Shown: one piece after another, positions 12,389 through 21,700 of the stretch
Layout: each line of letters opens with the position of its first letter
How positions within the stretch are numbered: position 1 is the stretch's first letter
IMG/VR virus record: IMGVR_UViG_3300044529_000016
Location: 1 to 42,730 of that record
DNA length: 42,730 nucleotides
Origin: a virus
Direction: 5' to 3' (one strand)
Made by a program: the position numbers and the translations under genes
The notes under the pieces: generated by a model
The model's input: only the letters and a program-made list of their open reading frames with translations
The model's database searches: none
Told to the model about the DNA's origin: nothing

Positions 12389-14029
12389 GTGATTGTCCTT
12401 CGATCCGGCTACTTGGTGATTGCCCAAAAACTTCAGGAAGCAGCGGAAATGCTCACGTCCAGCGATGTCCGGGCGCGGCTCTCCGATGCGATCCAAGACG
12501 CTCACCGGGGCAGCGGGACATGGGCGTACTACATCGACCATACAGGCGACGGCGAATCTGGCGACGTGATCTATTCGTGTGACGGCGACGTGTTCCGGGC
12601 TCCCTATGAAATTTCTGGCGGCGAAGGGACGGCGGCGAAGTGCGTTATTGACGCGGACAGAGCCGAAGACGTCGTACCGCGTACCATCTACGAGCCGGAA
12701 ATGGATGAGCCGGACCACTACGCGGCGATGGAGTCTGCAAAGCTCTACACCAAAGGCGGCGTTCCACTTGTCGAACGGATGATTCCGAAGTCCGAACGGG
12801 ACAAGGCGGGCTCTGGAAGTTTCGCCGGCAAGGGGAAATCGTTCCCAATTCTGAAGGCAGAAGATGTCGCGGCCGCAGCTTCGAGTATTGGGCGCGCGGG
12901 CTCGGGCAACTACTCGACCGACGTCATAAAAAAGAACATCATCCGCATCGCCAAGGAAAAGGGCTGGACATCGGAACTGCCGAAGGCGTGGCAGGACAAG
13001 ACCGACGCGAAGGAATCCGCAGCGACCGAAACCACTGGAACGCTGAAGCTCTCCGAGACCACGACTCGCGCGACAGACGAAGCGCTGGAGTTGATCGAAT
13101 CGGCGGCGGGCGCGGAGATGGAAATCAAGCTCATCGCACCCGGGCGCGGTTCGCGCGCGTTCTACCCCGCTGAAGTTTTGAAGCGGGACGGCCCCAAGGT
13201 ATTCGCCAAAGGAACGCAGATCTACATCAACCACGCCACCAAAGCGGAAGAGGCGGCACGGCCGGAGGGCGATTGGCACAAACTGGCCGGCGCGCTGGCA
13301 TCCGATGCCTACTGGAAAGAGAGCGATAAGCACGGTCCTGGTTTGTACGCCAAGGCTGCTTTCGCCCCGGACATTGCGCCACTCATCAAGGCTAAGGCTT
13401 CCTACTCGGGAATGTCGATTCGAGCCAACGGTGACGCCGCGATGGAGTCCGGCCGCATCGTCCAGAAGGAAGGGCTTCCGGTTCTCGGAAAGCTCACGAG
13501 CGCGGAGAGCGTCGACGTGGTGACGCGGGCGGGCGCAGGCGGAATGATTTTGACTGAGGCGGCGCGCGCCGCAAACCAAAAAGAGGAGAACAGCATGGAT
13601 GCGGAAGAAATGAAATTGCTGCGCGAGAGTGTAGCGCGGCTGTCCAATCGAGAAACGCGCCGCGATGCCATCCAGGAGGGCGCCCGCATTCTGCGAGACG
13701 TCGCACTGCCGGACGCGGCCAAAGAGTACATCATCGAGACGGTTCTGAAGGAATCGCTTCCAATGAAAGACGGAGCCCTCGACACGGCGAAGTTCACCGA
13801 GTCGGTCAACAACGAAGCGAAGCGCTTCGGTTCGGCCATCGGCGCAACTCCGCGCGTTACGGGCATGGGCGCAGCGGCCCCGGTGGAAATCACCGAAGCT
13901 GACCGTGCGGCGGCGAAGGAAGCGGAAACAGCCAACGAGCAGCGCTTCGCTGAAGCCTGGGGCGGTCTAATCGGAAACACTGGCGACAAGGCAGTTCTGG
14001 AGCGCGCCATGAAAGGACGGGCCAACTAA
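12389..14029 (+). CDS. Capsid maturation protease fused to scaffold (546 aa)
   Basis: The central domain has the layout of phage prohead serine proteases: FAKGTQIYINHAT (catalytic-type His near 282), RPEGDWHKLAGAL, GLYAKAAF and YSGMSIRA (candidate serine 340 or 343). The N-terminal 200 residues form an extra domain with a segment typical of helix-rich phage head proteins (GSFAGKGKSFPI, VIKKNIIRIAKEKGW). The C-terminal 140 residues are charged and helical, as expected of scaffold. The GTG start lacks an SD and has TATATT 6 nt upstream. An in-frame internal start at 13595 could yield free scaffold. Genes for a decoration protein and major capsid protein follow. Confidence 0.83.
   Translation: MIVLRSGYLVIAQKLQEAAEMLTSSDVRARLSDAIQDAHRGSGTWAYYIDHTGDGESGDVIYSCDGDVFRAPYEISGGEGTAAKCVIDADRAEDVVPRTIYEPEMDEPDHYAAMESAKLYTKGGVPLVERMIPKSERDKAGSGSFAGKGKSFPILKAEDVAAAASSIGRAGSGNYSTDVIKKNIIRIAKEKGWTSELPKAWQDKTDAKESAATETTGTLKLSETTTRATDEALELIESAAGAEMEIKLIAPGRGSRAFYPAEVLKRDGPKVFAKGTQIYINHATKAEEAARPEGDWHKLAGALASDAYWKESDKHGPGLYAKAAFAPDIAPLIKAKASYSGMSIRANGDAAMESGRIVQKEGLPVLGKLTSAESVDVVTRAGAGGMILTEAARAANQKEENSMDAEEMKLLRESVARLSNRETRRDAIQEGARILRDVALPDAAKEYIIETVLKESLPMKDGALDTAKFTESVNNEAKRFGSAIGATPRVTGMGAAAPVEITEADRAAAKEAETANEQRFAEAWGGLIGNTGDKAVLERAMKGRAN
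13595..14029 (+). CDS. Internal in-frame scaffold product of the protease gene (144 aa)
   Basis: Within the protease gene, GAGGAG (13583-13588) lies 6 nt before an in-frame ATG (13595). The predicted product MDAEEMKLLRESVARLSNRE and onward is a highly charged helical protein: the scaffold part without the protease. Lambda makes its scaffold Nu3 from inside gene C in the same way. The good internal SD in a gene whose own start lacks one supports this reading. Expression is inferred. Confidence 0.6.
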   Translation: MDAEEMKLLRESVARLSNRETRRDAIQEGARILRDVALPDAAKEYIIETVLKESLPMKDGALDTAKFTESVNNEAKRFGSAIGATPRVTGMGAAAPVEITEADRAAAKEAETANEQRFAEAWGGLIGNTGDKAVLERAMKGRAN

Positions 14030-14030
14030 A

Positions 14031-14435
14031 ATGAAAAACCAACTTTATGCTGGACCGCCTACTGGAGCGCGGTTCGTTACCTGCCCGTCGACGGTCAAGG
14101 CTGGCGATGCGGTTCTCGTAGGCGTTGAGCCCGCCGTGGCTCTGAACGACTACCAGGCGAACAGCGGCGGCGCAACGTTCTACTTCGGTGGGACTTTCAC
14201 ATTGACGGTCGTTGGATCTTCGAGCCATTCGCCCTACACGCCGGAGGCAATCAACCCCGGCGACAAACTCTATGCGTCCGGCACGCTTGACACTGCGACC
14301 AACGTTACCACCGGTCTGCTTATCACTGGCACCACGACCGATACGCCGTTTGGCTTTATCGACCCGTCTGGACCTGGTGTGAGTTCCGGCGCAACGAACA
14401 CTGCTACACCAGTCCGGCTGTTGCCGTCCAACTAA
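14031..14435 (+). CDS. DUF2190-like capsid decoration protein (134 aa)
   Basis: The pattern of a short N-terminal extension, VTCPSTVKAGDAVLVGVEPAV as the barrel opening (split: VKAGDAVLVG), FTLTV, NPGDKLYASG and a final TPVRLLPS matches DUF2190-type small beta-barrel proteins that trim phage capsids, which usually lie between protease and capsid genes as here. It starts 2 nt after the protease stop and is followed by an AAGGAG before the capsid gene. Confidence 0.75.
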   Translation: MKNQLYAGPPTGARFVTCPSTVKAGDAVLVGVEPAVALNDYQANSGGATFYFGGTFTLTVVGSSSHSPYTPEAINPGDKLYASGTLDTATNVTTGLLITGTTTDTPFGFIDPSGPGVSSGATNTATPVRLLPSN

Positions 14436-14448
14436 GGAGAAAATGAAA

Positions 14449-15858
14449 ATGTTCAAAATTGGATCTCCCGAATTCGCCCCCGGCCAAGACCAGCACGGCG
14501 GCATCCCGCGCGGCGGCGGCGGAATGGACTTCGCAACCACGCTTCCCGAGTGGAGCGGTGATGCTCTCGCGTCTCACGCGCAAGGCTACCAGCGTGCGGC
14601 CCGTCAAGCCACGGCACAGCATACCCGGCGCGTCAACGAAGCGGCGGTGCTGCTCAATGACGTGATTGGTGGACGGCTGGACCCCGTGTTCTGGCGGGAA
14701 GCTCTCGCGCCTCGCAACCCGGTTCTGGTTGAGCATCTGCGCCAGACCTATCCGAATGTGTTCTCGGTCAATGGGCGACACATGGGGCTGCGCGAAACGA
14801 TGGCCGTCACCGATTACCAGGCACTCTATGCCGATGTGATCGACCGGCTGTACTACGGCAACTTCGCCGCGTGGCCCATCACCAATATGCCTGTGGTGAT
14901 GGAAAAGGACCTCCGCGACTTCCGTCAAGTGAAGCGCTACATGTACGACGGTCTGGTGACCCCGTACACCGGCAGCGACCCCGGCGCGCCCCCGCCTCAA
15001 CAGGCCATGTTGGGTCCGGCCCCGCAGAATGGAGCCATTCCTCCGACGCCTGCGACATCGACGGCTGCTGTCACCTATTCGCCGCTGCTCTATCAGTCCA
15101 GCGCTTCGATCAACTGGGCGGCGTTCGTCGGTGATGACCTCGGCATCTTCCGCGACGTCCCGCGCCGGCTGGCGATCAAGGGCAACCGCGGTATCGCGAA
15201 GTTCATCACGCAACTCTACGCCGATATCAACGGCCCGAACACCTCCGCGTCTCAGCCTCTCTTCCAGAGCGGCTACCACAACCAGTTGATCACGGCCAAC
15301 GGCGCAAGCTCGAGCAACCCCCGCCTGACCATTCAATCGCTTGTCGAGGCATACAACCTCCTCGCGGGTCAGTTGGATGCGACCGGCGACCCCATTATGA
15401 TTGGCGGCCCGATGTACCTGGTGTACGGTGACAGCGATTACGGCACCGCCAAGAACCTGGCGAACGCTCTCGAAAACTTCACCACCCTGCAAGGTGGCGT
15501 CCCCGGCTCGGCACAGACCGGCCAAATGCTCCGCGTCAAGAATTGGGCGATGGAGAATTTGACCCTGATCTACGACCCGTACCTGACGCTGGTAGCGACC
15601 AACAACCCGCACTCGTGGTTCCTGGTTTGCGACCCGCGTTCGCAGGAACGGCCCGGTGTGGAGTTCGGCACCCTGACCGGCTTCAAGGAGCCTCAGTTGT
15701 TCACCGAGATCCCGACCACCGCGCGTATGGGCGGCGGCCCCGATCCGACGATGGGGAACTTCTGGAGCAACAACCAGAATTTGAAAATCATGGGCGTCAT
15801 GGGCGGAAGCGCCATTGACGGCCGCTCCTGGGTCGGTTCGAACGGCTCCGGTTCCTAG
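14449..15858 (+). CDS. Major capsid protein (469 aa)
   Basis: Position after protease-scaffold and decoration genes, length and composition identify the capsid subunit. Features fit an HK97 fold: a helical N-terminal region, the long spine-like stretch VTDYQALYADVIDRLYYGNF, a beta-rich P-domain-like segment (MEKDLRDFRQVKRYMYDG) and a late domain ending SNGSGS. No other gene in the region could be the coat protein. ATG codons at 14443 and 14449 are both in frame; AGGAG (14435-14439) lies 9 nt from 14449 and only 3 nt from 14443, so 14449 is preferred. A strong terminator follows. Confidence 0.85.
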   Translation: MFKIGSPEFAPGQDQHGGIPRGGGGMDFATTLPEWSGDALASHAQGYQRAARQATAQHTRRVNEAAVLLNDVIGGRLDPVFWREALAPRNPVLVEHLRQTYPNVFSVNGRHMGLRETMAVTDYQALYADVIDRLYYGNFAAWPITNMPVVMEKDLRDFRQVKRYMYDGLVTPYTGSDPGAPPPQQAMLGPAPQNGAIPPTPATSTAAVTYSPLLYQSSASINWAAFVGDDLGIFRDVPRRLAIKGNRGIAKFITQLYADINGPNTSASQPLFQSGYHNQLITANGASSSNPRLTIQSLVEAYNLLAGQLDATGDPIMIGGPMYLVYGDSDYGTAKNLANALENFTTLQGGVPGSAQTGQMLRVKNWAMENLTLIYDPYLTLVATNNPHSWFLVCDPRSQERPGVEFGTLTGFKEPQLFTEIPTTARMGGGPDPTMGNFWSNNQNLKIMGVMGGSAIDGRSWVGSNGSGS

Positions 15859-15913
15859 TCTCCACTGTGGGGAAACTGTAGCCGCGCATTTGCGGTGTGG
15901 GTAAGAGAACGCG

Positions 15914-15949
15914 CGCCGGGGCTGGCAACGGCCCCGGCGTTTCTGGTTT
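15914..15949 (+). terminator. Terminator after the major capsid gene
   Basis: A 9-bp GC stem CGCCGGGGC / GCCCCGGCG with an 8-nt loop is followed by a T-rich stretch (TTTCTGGTTT). It fits intrinsic termination or attenuation, limiting transcription from capsid into connector genes. Confidence 0.75.
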
Positions 15950-15957
15950 CAGGGATT

Positions 15958-16437
15958 ATGTCGGCCTCCTACAACTTCTGCGATGGCACACAGAACGGCA
16001 TCGACTACGTTCGCCTGCTGATCCCTGATACCGGGTCGGACGGTTCCCCGCCTGTATTCATCTTTCAGAATTCGGAGATCCTGGCCTTCTACAGCATCAA
16101 TGCGATGCAGTGGCAAAGCTCGATGTTTTTCTCCGGTCCTGGTGGATTGATGAACCTTCCCGCCACGCCATCGAATATCTACCGTGCCGCGGCGCTGGCG
16201 CTGCGGACGCTGTCCGGCAACAACGCACGGCTGGCGGCGGTGACGCAACTCTTGGACGTGAAACTCTCGCCAGACAAGGCATCGGCGGCGCTTCGCGCGG
16301 TGGCTCAAGACTACCTCGACATGGATGACAACTCGGGAGCCTTCGCCATCGCGGAGCAAGTCAATACCTCGTGGGCATTCCGTGATCGGTGGATCGCGCA
16401 GTTGCAGCGGCAGACGGGCGGCGGTGGAATCGCATGA
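15958..16437 (+). CDS. Head-tail connector (adaptor)-like protein (159 aa)
   Basis: Position after the capsid gene and a helical fold (VRLLIPDTG ... IFQNSEILAFYSI ... YRAAALALRTLSGNNARLAAV ... LLDVKLSPDKASAALRAVAQDYLDM, split) match gp6/gp15-like adaptors that bind the portal ring. The ATG at 15958 is chosen; open frame upstream crosses the terminator. AGGG lies just before it. The protein ends in a glycine-rich tail. Family identity is inferred from context and helix pattern. Confidence 0.65.
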   Translation: MSASYNFCDGTQNGIDYVRLLIPDTGSDGSPPVFIFQNSEILAFYSINAMQWQSSMFFSGPGGLMNLPATPSNIYRAAALALRTLSGNNARLAAVTQLLDVKLSPDKASAALRAVAQDYLDMDDNSGAFAIAEQVNTSWAFRDRWIAQLQRQTGGGGIA

Positions 16438-16466
16438 TCTTCCTCGATCAAGGAAAGGTGAAATGA
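16434..16466 (+). CDS. Possible micro-ORF (10 aa)
   Basis: ATG at 16434 overlaps the adaptor stop as ATGA and ends in another ATGA overlap at 16463. It encodes MIFLDQGKVK. It may only carry translation across to the next start or be chance; the chain of overlaps is the only support. Confidence 0.2.
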   Translation: MIFLDQGKVK

Positions 16467-16510
16467 ATGGGAATTATATACATGACTACACAAACAGAAA
16501 AGGAGATTGA
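16463..16510 (+). CDS. Possible micro-ORF (15 aa)
   Basis: An AAGGAAAGG-type SD precedes ATG at 16463, giving MNGNYIHDYTNRKGD. Its end holds the AGGAG (16501-16505) that serves the next gene at 16517. It is A/T-rich compared with its surroundings. Either a real leader peptide or a remnant. Confidence 0.25.
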   Translation: MNGNYIHDYTNRKGD

Positions 16511-16516
16511 AAACAA

Positions 16517-16795
16517 ATGAGTTGGAGTGTAAGTGCGACGGGAACCCCGGCAGAGGTTCGAGGCCGTCTTGATGAGCAGTTTAAAGGTCCGCTTGCGGAA
16601 AAACCAGCCGGACTCAACGATGACGGTGAACGCCGCACTGTCGAAATGCTGCGTGATAGCATTGACCAGTGCCTATCAACGTTTGACCCGGTAAGAACTG
16701 TGGCCGTAAGCGCCTACGGGCACATGGGATTCAGTGATTGGGACACGAAGGCTGGGGCGAACCAGTCCGTGAGTGTTTCGATCAACCCGGTGTAG
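16517..16795 (+). CDS. Hypothetical protein in the connector region (92 aa)
   Basis: No family is certain. The sequence is hydrophilic with a helical centre (DDGERRTVEMLRDSIDQCLSTF) and a beta-like end (TVAVSAYGHMGFSDW, NQSVSVSINPV). An AGGAG lies 11 nt before ATG 16517. The position between adaptor and tail-completion genes suggests a connector or accessory virion role, but small unrelated genes also occur here. Confidence 0.58.
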   Translation: MSWSVSATGTPAEVRGRLDEQFKGPLAEKPAGLNDDGERRTVEMLRDSIDQCLSTFDPVRTVAVSAYGHMGFSDWDTKAGANQSVSVSINPV

Positions 16796-16802
16796 TTAAG
16801 TC

Positions 16803-16808
16803 TATAAA
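16803..16808 (+). promoter_or_regulatory. -10 element (TATAAA) before the 16815 gene
   Basis: TATAAA ends 6 nt before the ATG at 16815; no SD is present. The gap matches the leaderless group. No strong -35. Confidence 0.4.
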
Positions 16809-16814
16809 TCCCAA

Positions 16815-17237
16815 ATGAATCAGAATGCCATAGCGCTTGCAATCGCCGGGGTGATGCCCGCGGCGCGCGCTACGGGACTTATCCACGCGCTGGCTACCTT
16901 TCAGAATCCATCTGGTCTCCTCACTGCGAATGGTACGCCCGATGGAAACTACGTCAATATTTCAGGATTGATTGACGTGAATGTGATGGCGGCTCCCAGT
17001 GGAGGCGCAGGTGGGAATATCCAGGCGACCCAACAGAAGGCCGTTTCTCAGGACACGTTTTCAAACAAGAGCCACGTCTTGATGGATGGGTATTATCCAG
17101 CGGTGGAGGCGTGCTGGAGGTTCGGCGGTCGGATGATCCTCAATGGTCAGATTTACGACAACAACGATATATGCGGGGTTGAAGCAGACAGCCAGAGCCA
17201 AATGACGCGCGTTGAGGTCATGGTGGTGACCGTATGA
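16815..17237 (+). CDS. Phage protein of the connector region (140 aa)
   Basis: A beta-rich protein (NYVNISGLIDVNVMA; HVLMDGYYPAV; RMILNGQIYDNNDICGVEADSQ, and a final strand VEVMVVTV). Position and fold pattern suggest a head-closure (stopper) component, which usually precedes tail terminator genes. The family was not recognised with certainty. Its stop overlaps the next start as ATGA. Confidence 0.6.
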   Translation: MNQNAIALAIAGVMPAARATGLIHALATFQNPSGLLTANGTPDGNYVNISGLIDVNVMAAPSGGAGGNIQATQQKAVSQDTFSNKSHVLMDGYYPAVEACWRFGGRMILNGQIYDNNDICGVEADSQSQMTRVEVMVVTV

Positions 17238-17671
17238 CGGCGGAAACCAAACTGCGGACGCTGGCATCGGCGGATTCGGTGCTGCGCGGGTTCTTCGGGA
17301 CTTCGCCGTTCCGGTGGTATCACCTCCAGCTTCCGCCGTCTGCGCTGCCCAACAGCGGCGTTCCGTACCCATGCACTGCGCGGGTCCGGCAAGTCTCGCA
17401 GGTTCCCTACTACACCCAAGAGGGGATGAACCGCCTCAACAACGTGCGCTTTCAGATCGACGTGCTCTGTGCGAACGTGGACACCGTTGACCAGGCTACG
17501 GCTGCTATCGCGGCATGGCTCGGCACGGTCTCATTTTGCGACCCAACGTTGACGCCGGGGCAGTCTCCCAATTTTGTTTTGAACATTCGTCCGGGGCTGG
17601 AAGTTCAGTTAAAACCGCCAGTCCCAGTTAATTCAATCGACGTGAAGGTCTTCAATCTGGACCTGATCTGA
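17234..17671 (+). CDS. Tail completion / terminator-like protein (145 aa)
   Basis: The pattern of an N-terminal helix (LRTLASADSVLRGFFG), then MNRLNNVRFQIDVLCANVDTVDQATAAIAAWL (split) and a final strand fits the DUF3168/gp17 type of tail terminator, which caps the tail tube at the head end. It is placed directly before the tail tube gene, as expected. It starts in an ATGA overlap. Assignment rests on context and strand-helix order. Confidence 0.7.
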   Translation: MTAETKLRTLASADSVLRGFFGTSPFRWYHLQLPPSALPNSGVPYPCTARVRQVSQVPYYTQEGMNRLNNVRFQIDVLCANVDTVDQATAAIAAWLGTVSFCDPTLTPGQSPNFVLNIRPGLEVQLKPPVPVNSIDVKVFNLDLI

Positions 17672-17694
17672 CAACCAACAAAGGATAAATTGAC

Positions 17695-18126
17695 ATGCCT
17701 GCTCTACCGACTCCCGCAATTGCATCCGCAAATACCCAGCTTTTCCTGGGCACTGACATCAGCCCCTCTGTCTTTTCGACCTCCATCGGACGCCTCGGCA
17801 ATATCGACTTTGCCGGTGTCGCCGTTGACGTGGTTGACGTATCCAACCAGACCAGCACGGCTCACCGCACCCTGGCAACATTACTGAAGTCCGGCGACCT
17901 GAACGCTATGCTGTTTTGGGAACCTGACCAGACACAGGACCAGGAACTCTTTGCGCTGATCCTCCAGGCGCCGCCTGTACTGCGTTCCTGGAAGGTGGAA
18001 TGGCCGGACGGAACCAACTGGTTGTTTTCTGGCTGGTTGACCAAGTTCACCCCGAAGGCCGACATCGGAAAAGAATTGAATGCCTCGTTGACCATCTCGA
18101 TTGACGACAGCATCACGGTCGATTAA
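17695..18126 (+). CDS. Major tail tube protein (143 aa)
   Basis: Typical tail tube features: N-terminal small beta strand with TQLFLGTD, IDFAGVAVDVVDVSNQTS (segment replacing the canonical DVT-T sequence), a central helix, WKVEWPDGTNWLFSGWLTKF (split) and a last strand LNASLTISIDDS. Position between terminator and tail assembly chaperone is standard. AAAGGATAA precedes the ATG. It polymerises as rings around the tape measure. Confidence 0.82.
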   Translation: MPALPTPAIASANTQLFLGTDISPSVFSTSIGRLGNIDFAGVAVDVVDVSNQTSTAHRTLATLLKSGDLNAMLFWEPDQTQDQELFALILQAPPVLRSWKVEWPDGTNWLFSGWLTKFTPKADIGKELNASLTISIDDSITVD

Positions 18127-18137
18127 GGGCTGACATC

Positions 18138-18467
18138 ATGACCGGCATCGACTACCCCACCATCACGGCGGATGGTAAGTTGCTTATCGTCCGCTTTTCG
18201 CTCTATGCGCAAATGCTCCTGTCTTTACAGGGCGTATCACTAGACCATCTTCTAACGCGTTCCGATCCAGGATACATCGCACAACGTTTGCGGCTATTTG
18301 CCGTGGCCGTCAGCGAGAACTACCCGGACCCCGCGCAGGCTCCCGGAATGGCAAAATGGGCGCAGATACTTCCGCTCTCGCAGTTCGCGGAAGTTGACGC
18401 GGTGATTGAGCAAGCCCTGGGAAAAGCCAAAGAGGAATTGCAGACAGGCGCGGTGATTCCTCAATAA
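18138..18467 (+). CDS. Tail assembly chaperone, short form (109 aa)
   Basis: Short product of a two-frame chaperone gene, the equivalent of lambda gpG. A helical domain (LYAQMLLSLQGVSLDHLL; AEVDAVIEQALGKAKEEL) precedes the stop at 18465. The heptamer GGGAAAA at 18419-18425 is in the correct register (G GGA AAA) for -1 slippage. The following frame is open across the site and encodes the extension listed next. Both forms help the tape measure protein to assemble. Confidence 0.8.
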   Translation: MTGIDYPTITADGKLLIVRFSLYAQMLLSLQGVSLDHLLTRSDPGYIAQRLRLFAVAVSENYPDPAQAPGMAKWAQILPLSQFAEVDAVIEQALGKAKEELQTGAVIPQ

Positions 18468-18772
18468 GCGGGCCTGTAAAACTAGACGAGCAATACTGGC
18501 TCAAGGTGTGGGCGTTCGGCGTGTCGAAAGACGGTCTAGGGCTGCCAGAAAAGGATCTCTGGCACCTCACCGACCGGGAGCACGCCGCGCTCTACGCCGT
18601 CTATTTGCAGGGCCGTGGGATTGCGCCGCCGCTCACCCAGGAAGAGAGGGCCCAACTTGCGCGCAATGAGACATATCTGCTGGAACAGAAGGCGCGGGCG
18701 CATAATCGCAAGGTGGAACAAACCAAACTCCGACTCGTAGAACGCCGGGAAAGAAGGAAGGCCAATGGCTGA
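18138..18772 (+). CDS. Tail assembly chaperone, -1 frameshift fusion (211 aa)
   Basis: join(18138..18425,18425..18772). After slippage on GGGAAAA, translation continues in the -1 frame through GPVKLDEQYWLKVWAFGVS and the helical, basic C-terminus (RNETYLLEQKARAHNRKVEQ) to the stop at 18770-18772. The second frame has no convincing start of its own: GTG at 18506 lacks a good SD, and the frame is open back through the overlap. This matches the G/GT arrangement of siphophages. It overlaps the tape measure start by 8 nt. Confidence 0.78.
18419..18425 (+). promoter_or_regulatory. Slippery heptamer GGGAAAA (-1 programmed frameshift site)
   Basis: The register is G GGA AAA in the zero frame; slippage gives GGG AAA. 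It is the same type as lambda's GGGAAAG. It is about 14 codons before the zero-frame stop. Confidence 0.75.
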
Positions 18773-21700
18773 AGGCGAGAATATCGGCGGCGTAAATATC
18801 TCCATCGGGGCGGATTACTCCGACGTACTAACGGCGTTCACGGACATCCAGAATCAGGCCACGCAAGCGGGCGCGGCCGTGGGGCAGGCGTTCGCCGGCA
18901 GCGCAACCGGCATTGCTGATTTTGACGACGCACTACAGAAGGCGGCGCAGAGTGCGGGTGATGCCAGCGCAGCGGCCTCCGGTGCGGCGTCGGGTGTTGC
19001 CGATCTAGGAGACTCCCTCGCGGCCACAGGCGCATCGGCTACCACCGCATCTACCAATGTCGAACAGGTCTCTACCTCTACCACGCAGGCCGGCGAATCG
19101 GCGGCGGAATCATCCAACAAATTCGCGGACATGGCAGAGAAACTCACCCTCATCGGTGAGGCCCTTATTGTCACGGAAGCCTTGAAGGAATTCGCACTCG
19201 AAGCACTAAACGCATCAGACGCCGTTACGCATGCGAATATTGCATTTACTGCAATTGATGGAAGTGCGGCACAGGCAACAGCGACTATTTCCGCACTGGA
19301 AGAAGTCGCCAACAAAGACGCGCTTTCGTTCCCCGCCATCCTGACGGCCGCCACGCGAATGCAGCAGATGCTTGGGCCTGCTGCGGACGTGGCAGAGATC
19401 CTTGGACATATCGCGGATGGTGCGGCAGTCTCCGGCAAGAGCATTGACGCGGCTTCGGACGCGTTCACCCGGGCGGCTGGTACGGGCGTCATCATGGCGC
19501 GGAGTATCGCATCGCTGGGCGTAAACCTGACGCAACTTGCGGACGCCTACAACAAAGTCACCAGCACCACGGACGCCACGGCGCAGAACGTCACCGGACT
19601 GTTCAAGGCGATGGACACCGCCAGTCAGCGCACCGAAGTCTTGGAACTGGCGTTATCCAATCTCGATGGAGTAGCGCAGAAGGTCAAAGACAGCACATTC
19701 CAAGGGCTGATAACCGTTCTCGGGAACGAATGGGAATCGGTGATGATTCAGGCAGGAAACGCGATCCTGCCATTCCTAAAAGATCTTGCTTCGATTACAG
19801 AATCGGACATCATTCCATTTATCTCAAACGTAATGGAGGCGTTCAAATCGCTTCCTGGACCCGTACAAGAGGTGGTTGTTGGCGTTGGCGCGTTAGCTGC
19901 TGCCACGATTCCATTGTCAGCAGCCTTTGCAGCAGTGGGACTTGGGATTACTGGGCTCAACACCCTGCTAGTGTCCCTTGGGATTACATCGATCGAGGCA
20001 ACGACTGAAACTGGTGCTCTGGCAGTGGCGCAAGCTTCAGCAGTGGCCCCCGCCGAAGCGCTTGCTGTTGCTCAAGGGCAAGTAGTTGCGGCAGAGGAGG
20101 CCGGTGCAGCCGCAACAGCGACGGCCACCACGAGTATCGCTTCTTCGATTGGGTTACGGCTAGGCTTATATGGAGCACTGGCTGTTGCGTTGGCGTCTGC
20201 GTATGGCGCATGGAAGCAACTACAGGAAGCCGAAGCGGGAGTTGTCGCGCAGAACGCGGAACTAGATAAGTCGCTCGGCGTTCTCGAAATCACGATGGCT
20301 CGGCAAGGTCTGGATATTTCAGACCTCAAGGCGCAATACGCCAGCGGCCAAATCACATTACAACAGTTCATGCAGGGCCTCCGTGATATGGAGGTGTCGT
20401 ATACCAACCTCCATCCGCCAATGGCGCAAGCTGCGGCTGACGCGCAGGCACACACCGACAAACTTTCCCTGCTAAAAAACGCCGTCAAAGAGGCACAGGA
20501 CGCAGTAGATAAGCTAACTGCGGCTGGCGTCTCGCAAGCCGGTCAGTCGGATAAACTTTTGGCCGCAGATAACGCTCTTGAAGCGGCGCAAAAAGCGTAC
20601 AATATCGCGCTCCAAGGAGGCCACGACGCAGCCCAGCAAGCAGCAAAAGACCAGCAGGAAATCGCCACGGATGCAGCCAATGTTGCTGTTATGTTGGACA
20701 AGGTACCAGCCAGCTTCAAGGCGTACATTGCTTCCCTTTCGGCTGGTGGGGCAGAGGGGAAAAAGCTGGAGTCGGAAATCGACTCGCTGATTACTAAATT
20801 TGAAAAGCAGGCGCAGACGGCTGACGGTCCGGTAAAAAGTGCGCTGGTTGGAATGATCGCGCAGTTGCAGGCCATGAAGGAGATGACTGCGGCGGCAGAG
20901 AGCCCCACCGACGAACTGGGAAACAAATTATTAACGCTGTCCGATTACATTCAGGCAGCGCGTGACGCTTCCATTGGCCTTTCTACCGGGACAGAAAAAC
21001 TCACCCTGGATTACGAAGACGCCGTTAACAATTTACTGGTAGTCCACGCCGAATATGTGGGTGGAACTAAGAAACTTTCGGACTACGAAAAAGCGCAGAA
21101 TGCGGTAACAAAAGCGCAGGAGAACTTGAACGACGCTGAAGCTGCGGCGGGTGCCAAAACTTCAGAAGCAACGGATGACTACTCGCTTTTGAGTGTTCAG
21201 CTTGCCATTGCCAAACAAAAACTGGAGGACGTTAAAAACGCATACGCTAACGATCCTACGCTGGCGGGGAAGGTACAGGCCGCGCAGCGCGAAGTCACCA
21301 CGCTACAGAACGAACTCAACACGGCCCTTTCACAGACCCCATCAGCGGCGAATGCGGCGGCGGCTGGTATTGATTGGGTTGCAGCGGCGTGCGGCAAAGC
21401 CATCAATCAGTTATTCAGCTTGACCGCTGCGATTCAGTCCACCTTCGCGGCTTTCGATTCTGCCTACGAACAGAGCCTCGGAACGGTCACTATCGGAGGC
21501 CAGCAGCAGGTAAACGGTCACACATCGCTCATGCCTGGTCAGTTCTCGGCGAATCCTGGCAGCGCGATTTATAACACCGAGGCGGCGAATCCCACCAGCG
21601 CCGGTACCCCGCTCATCAATTGGGGCGCGTACTACCAGCAGCAGGCATCAGCGGGCGTTTACACGGCGACTCAGTTGGAATCGCTCATCGCGGCGGGACT

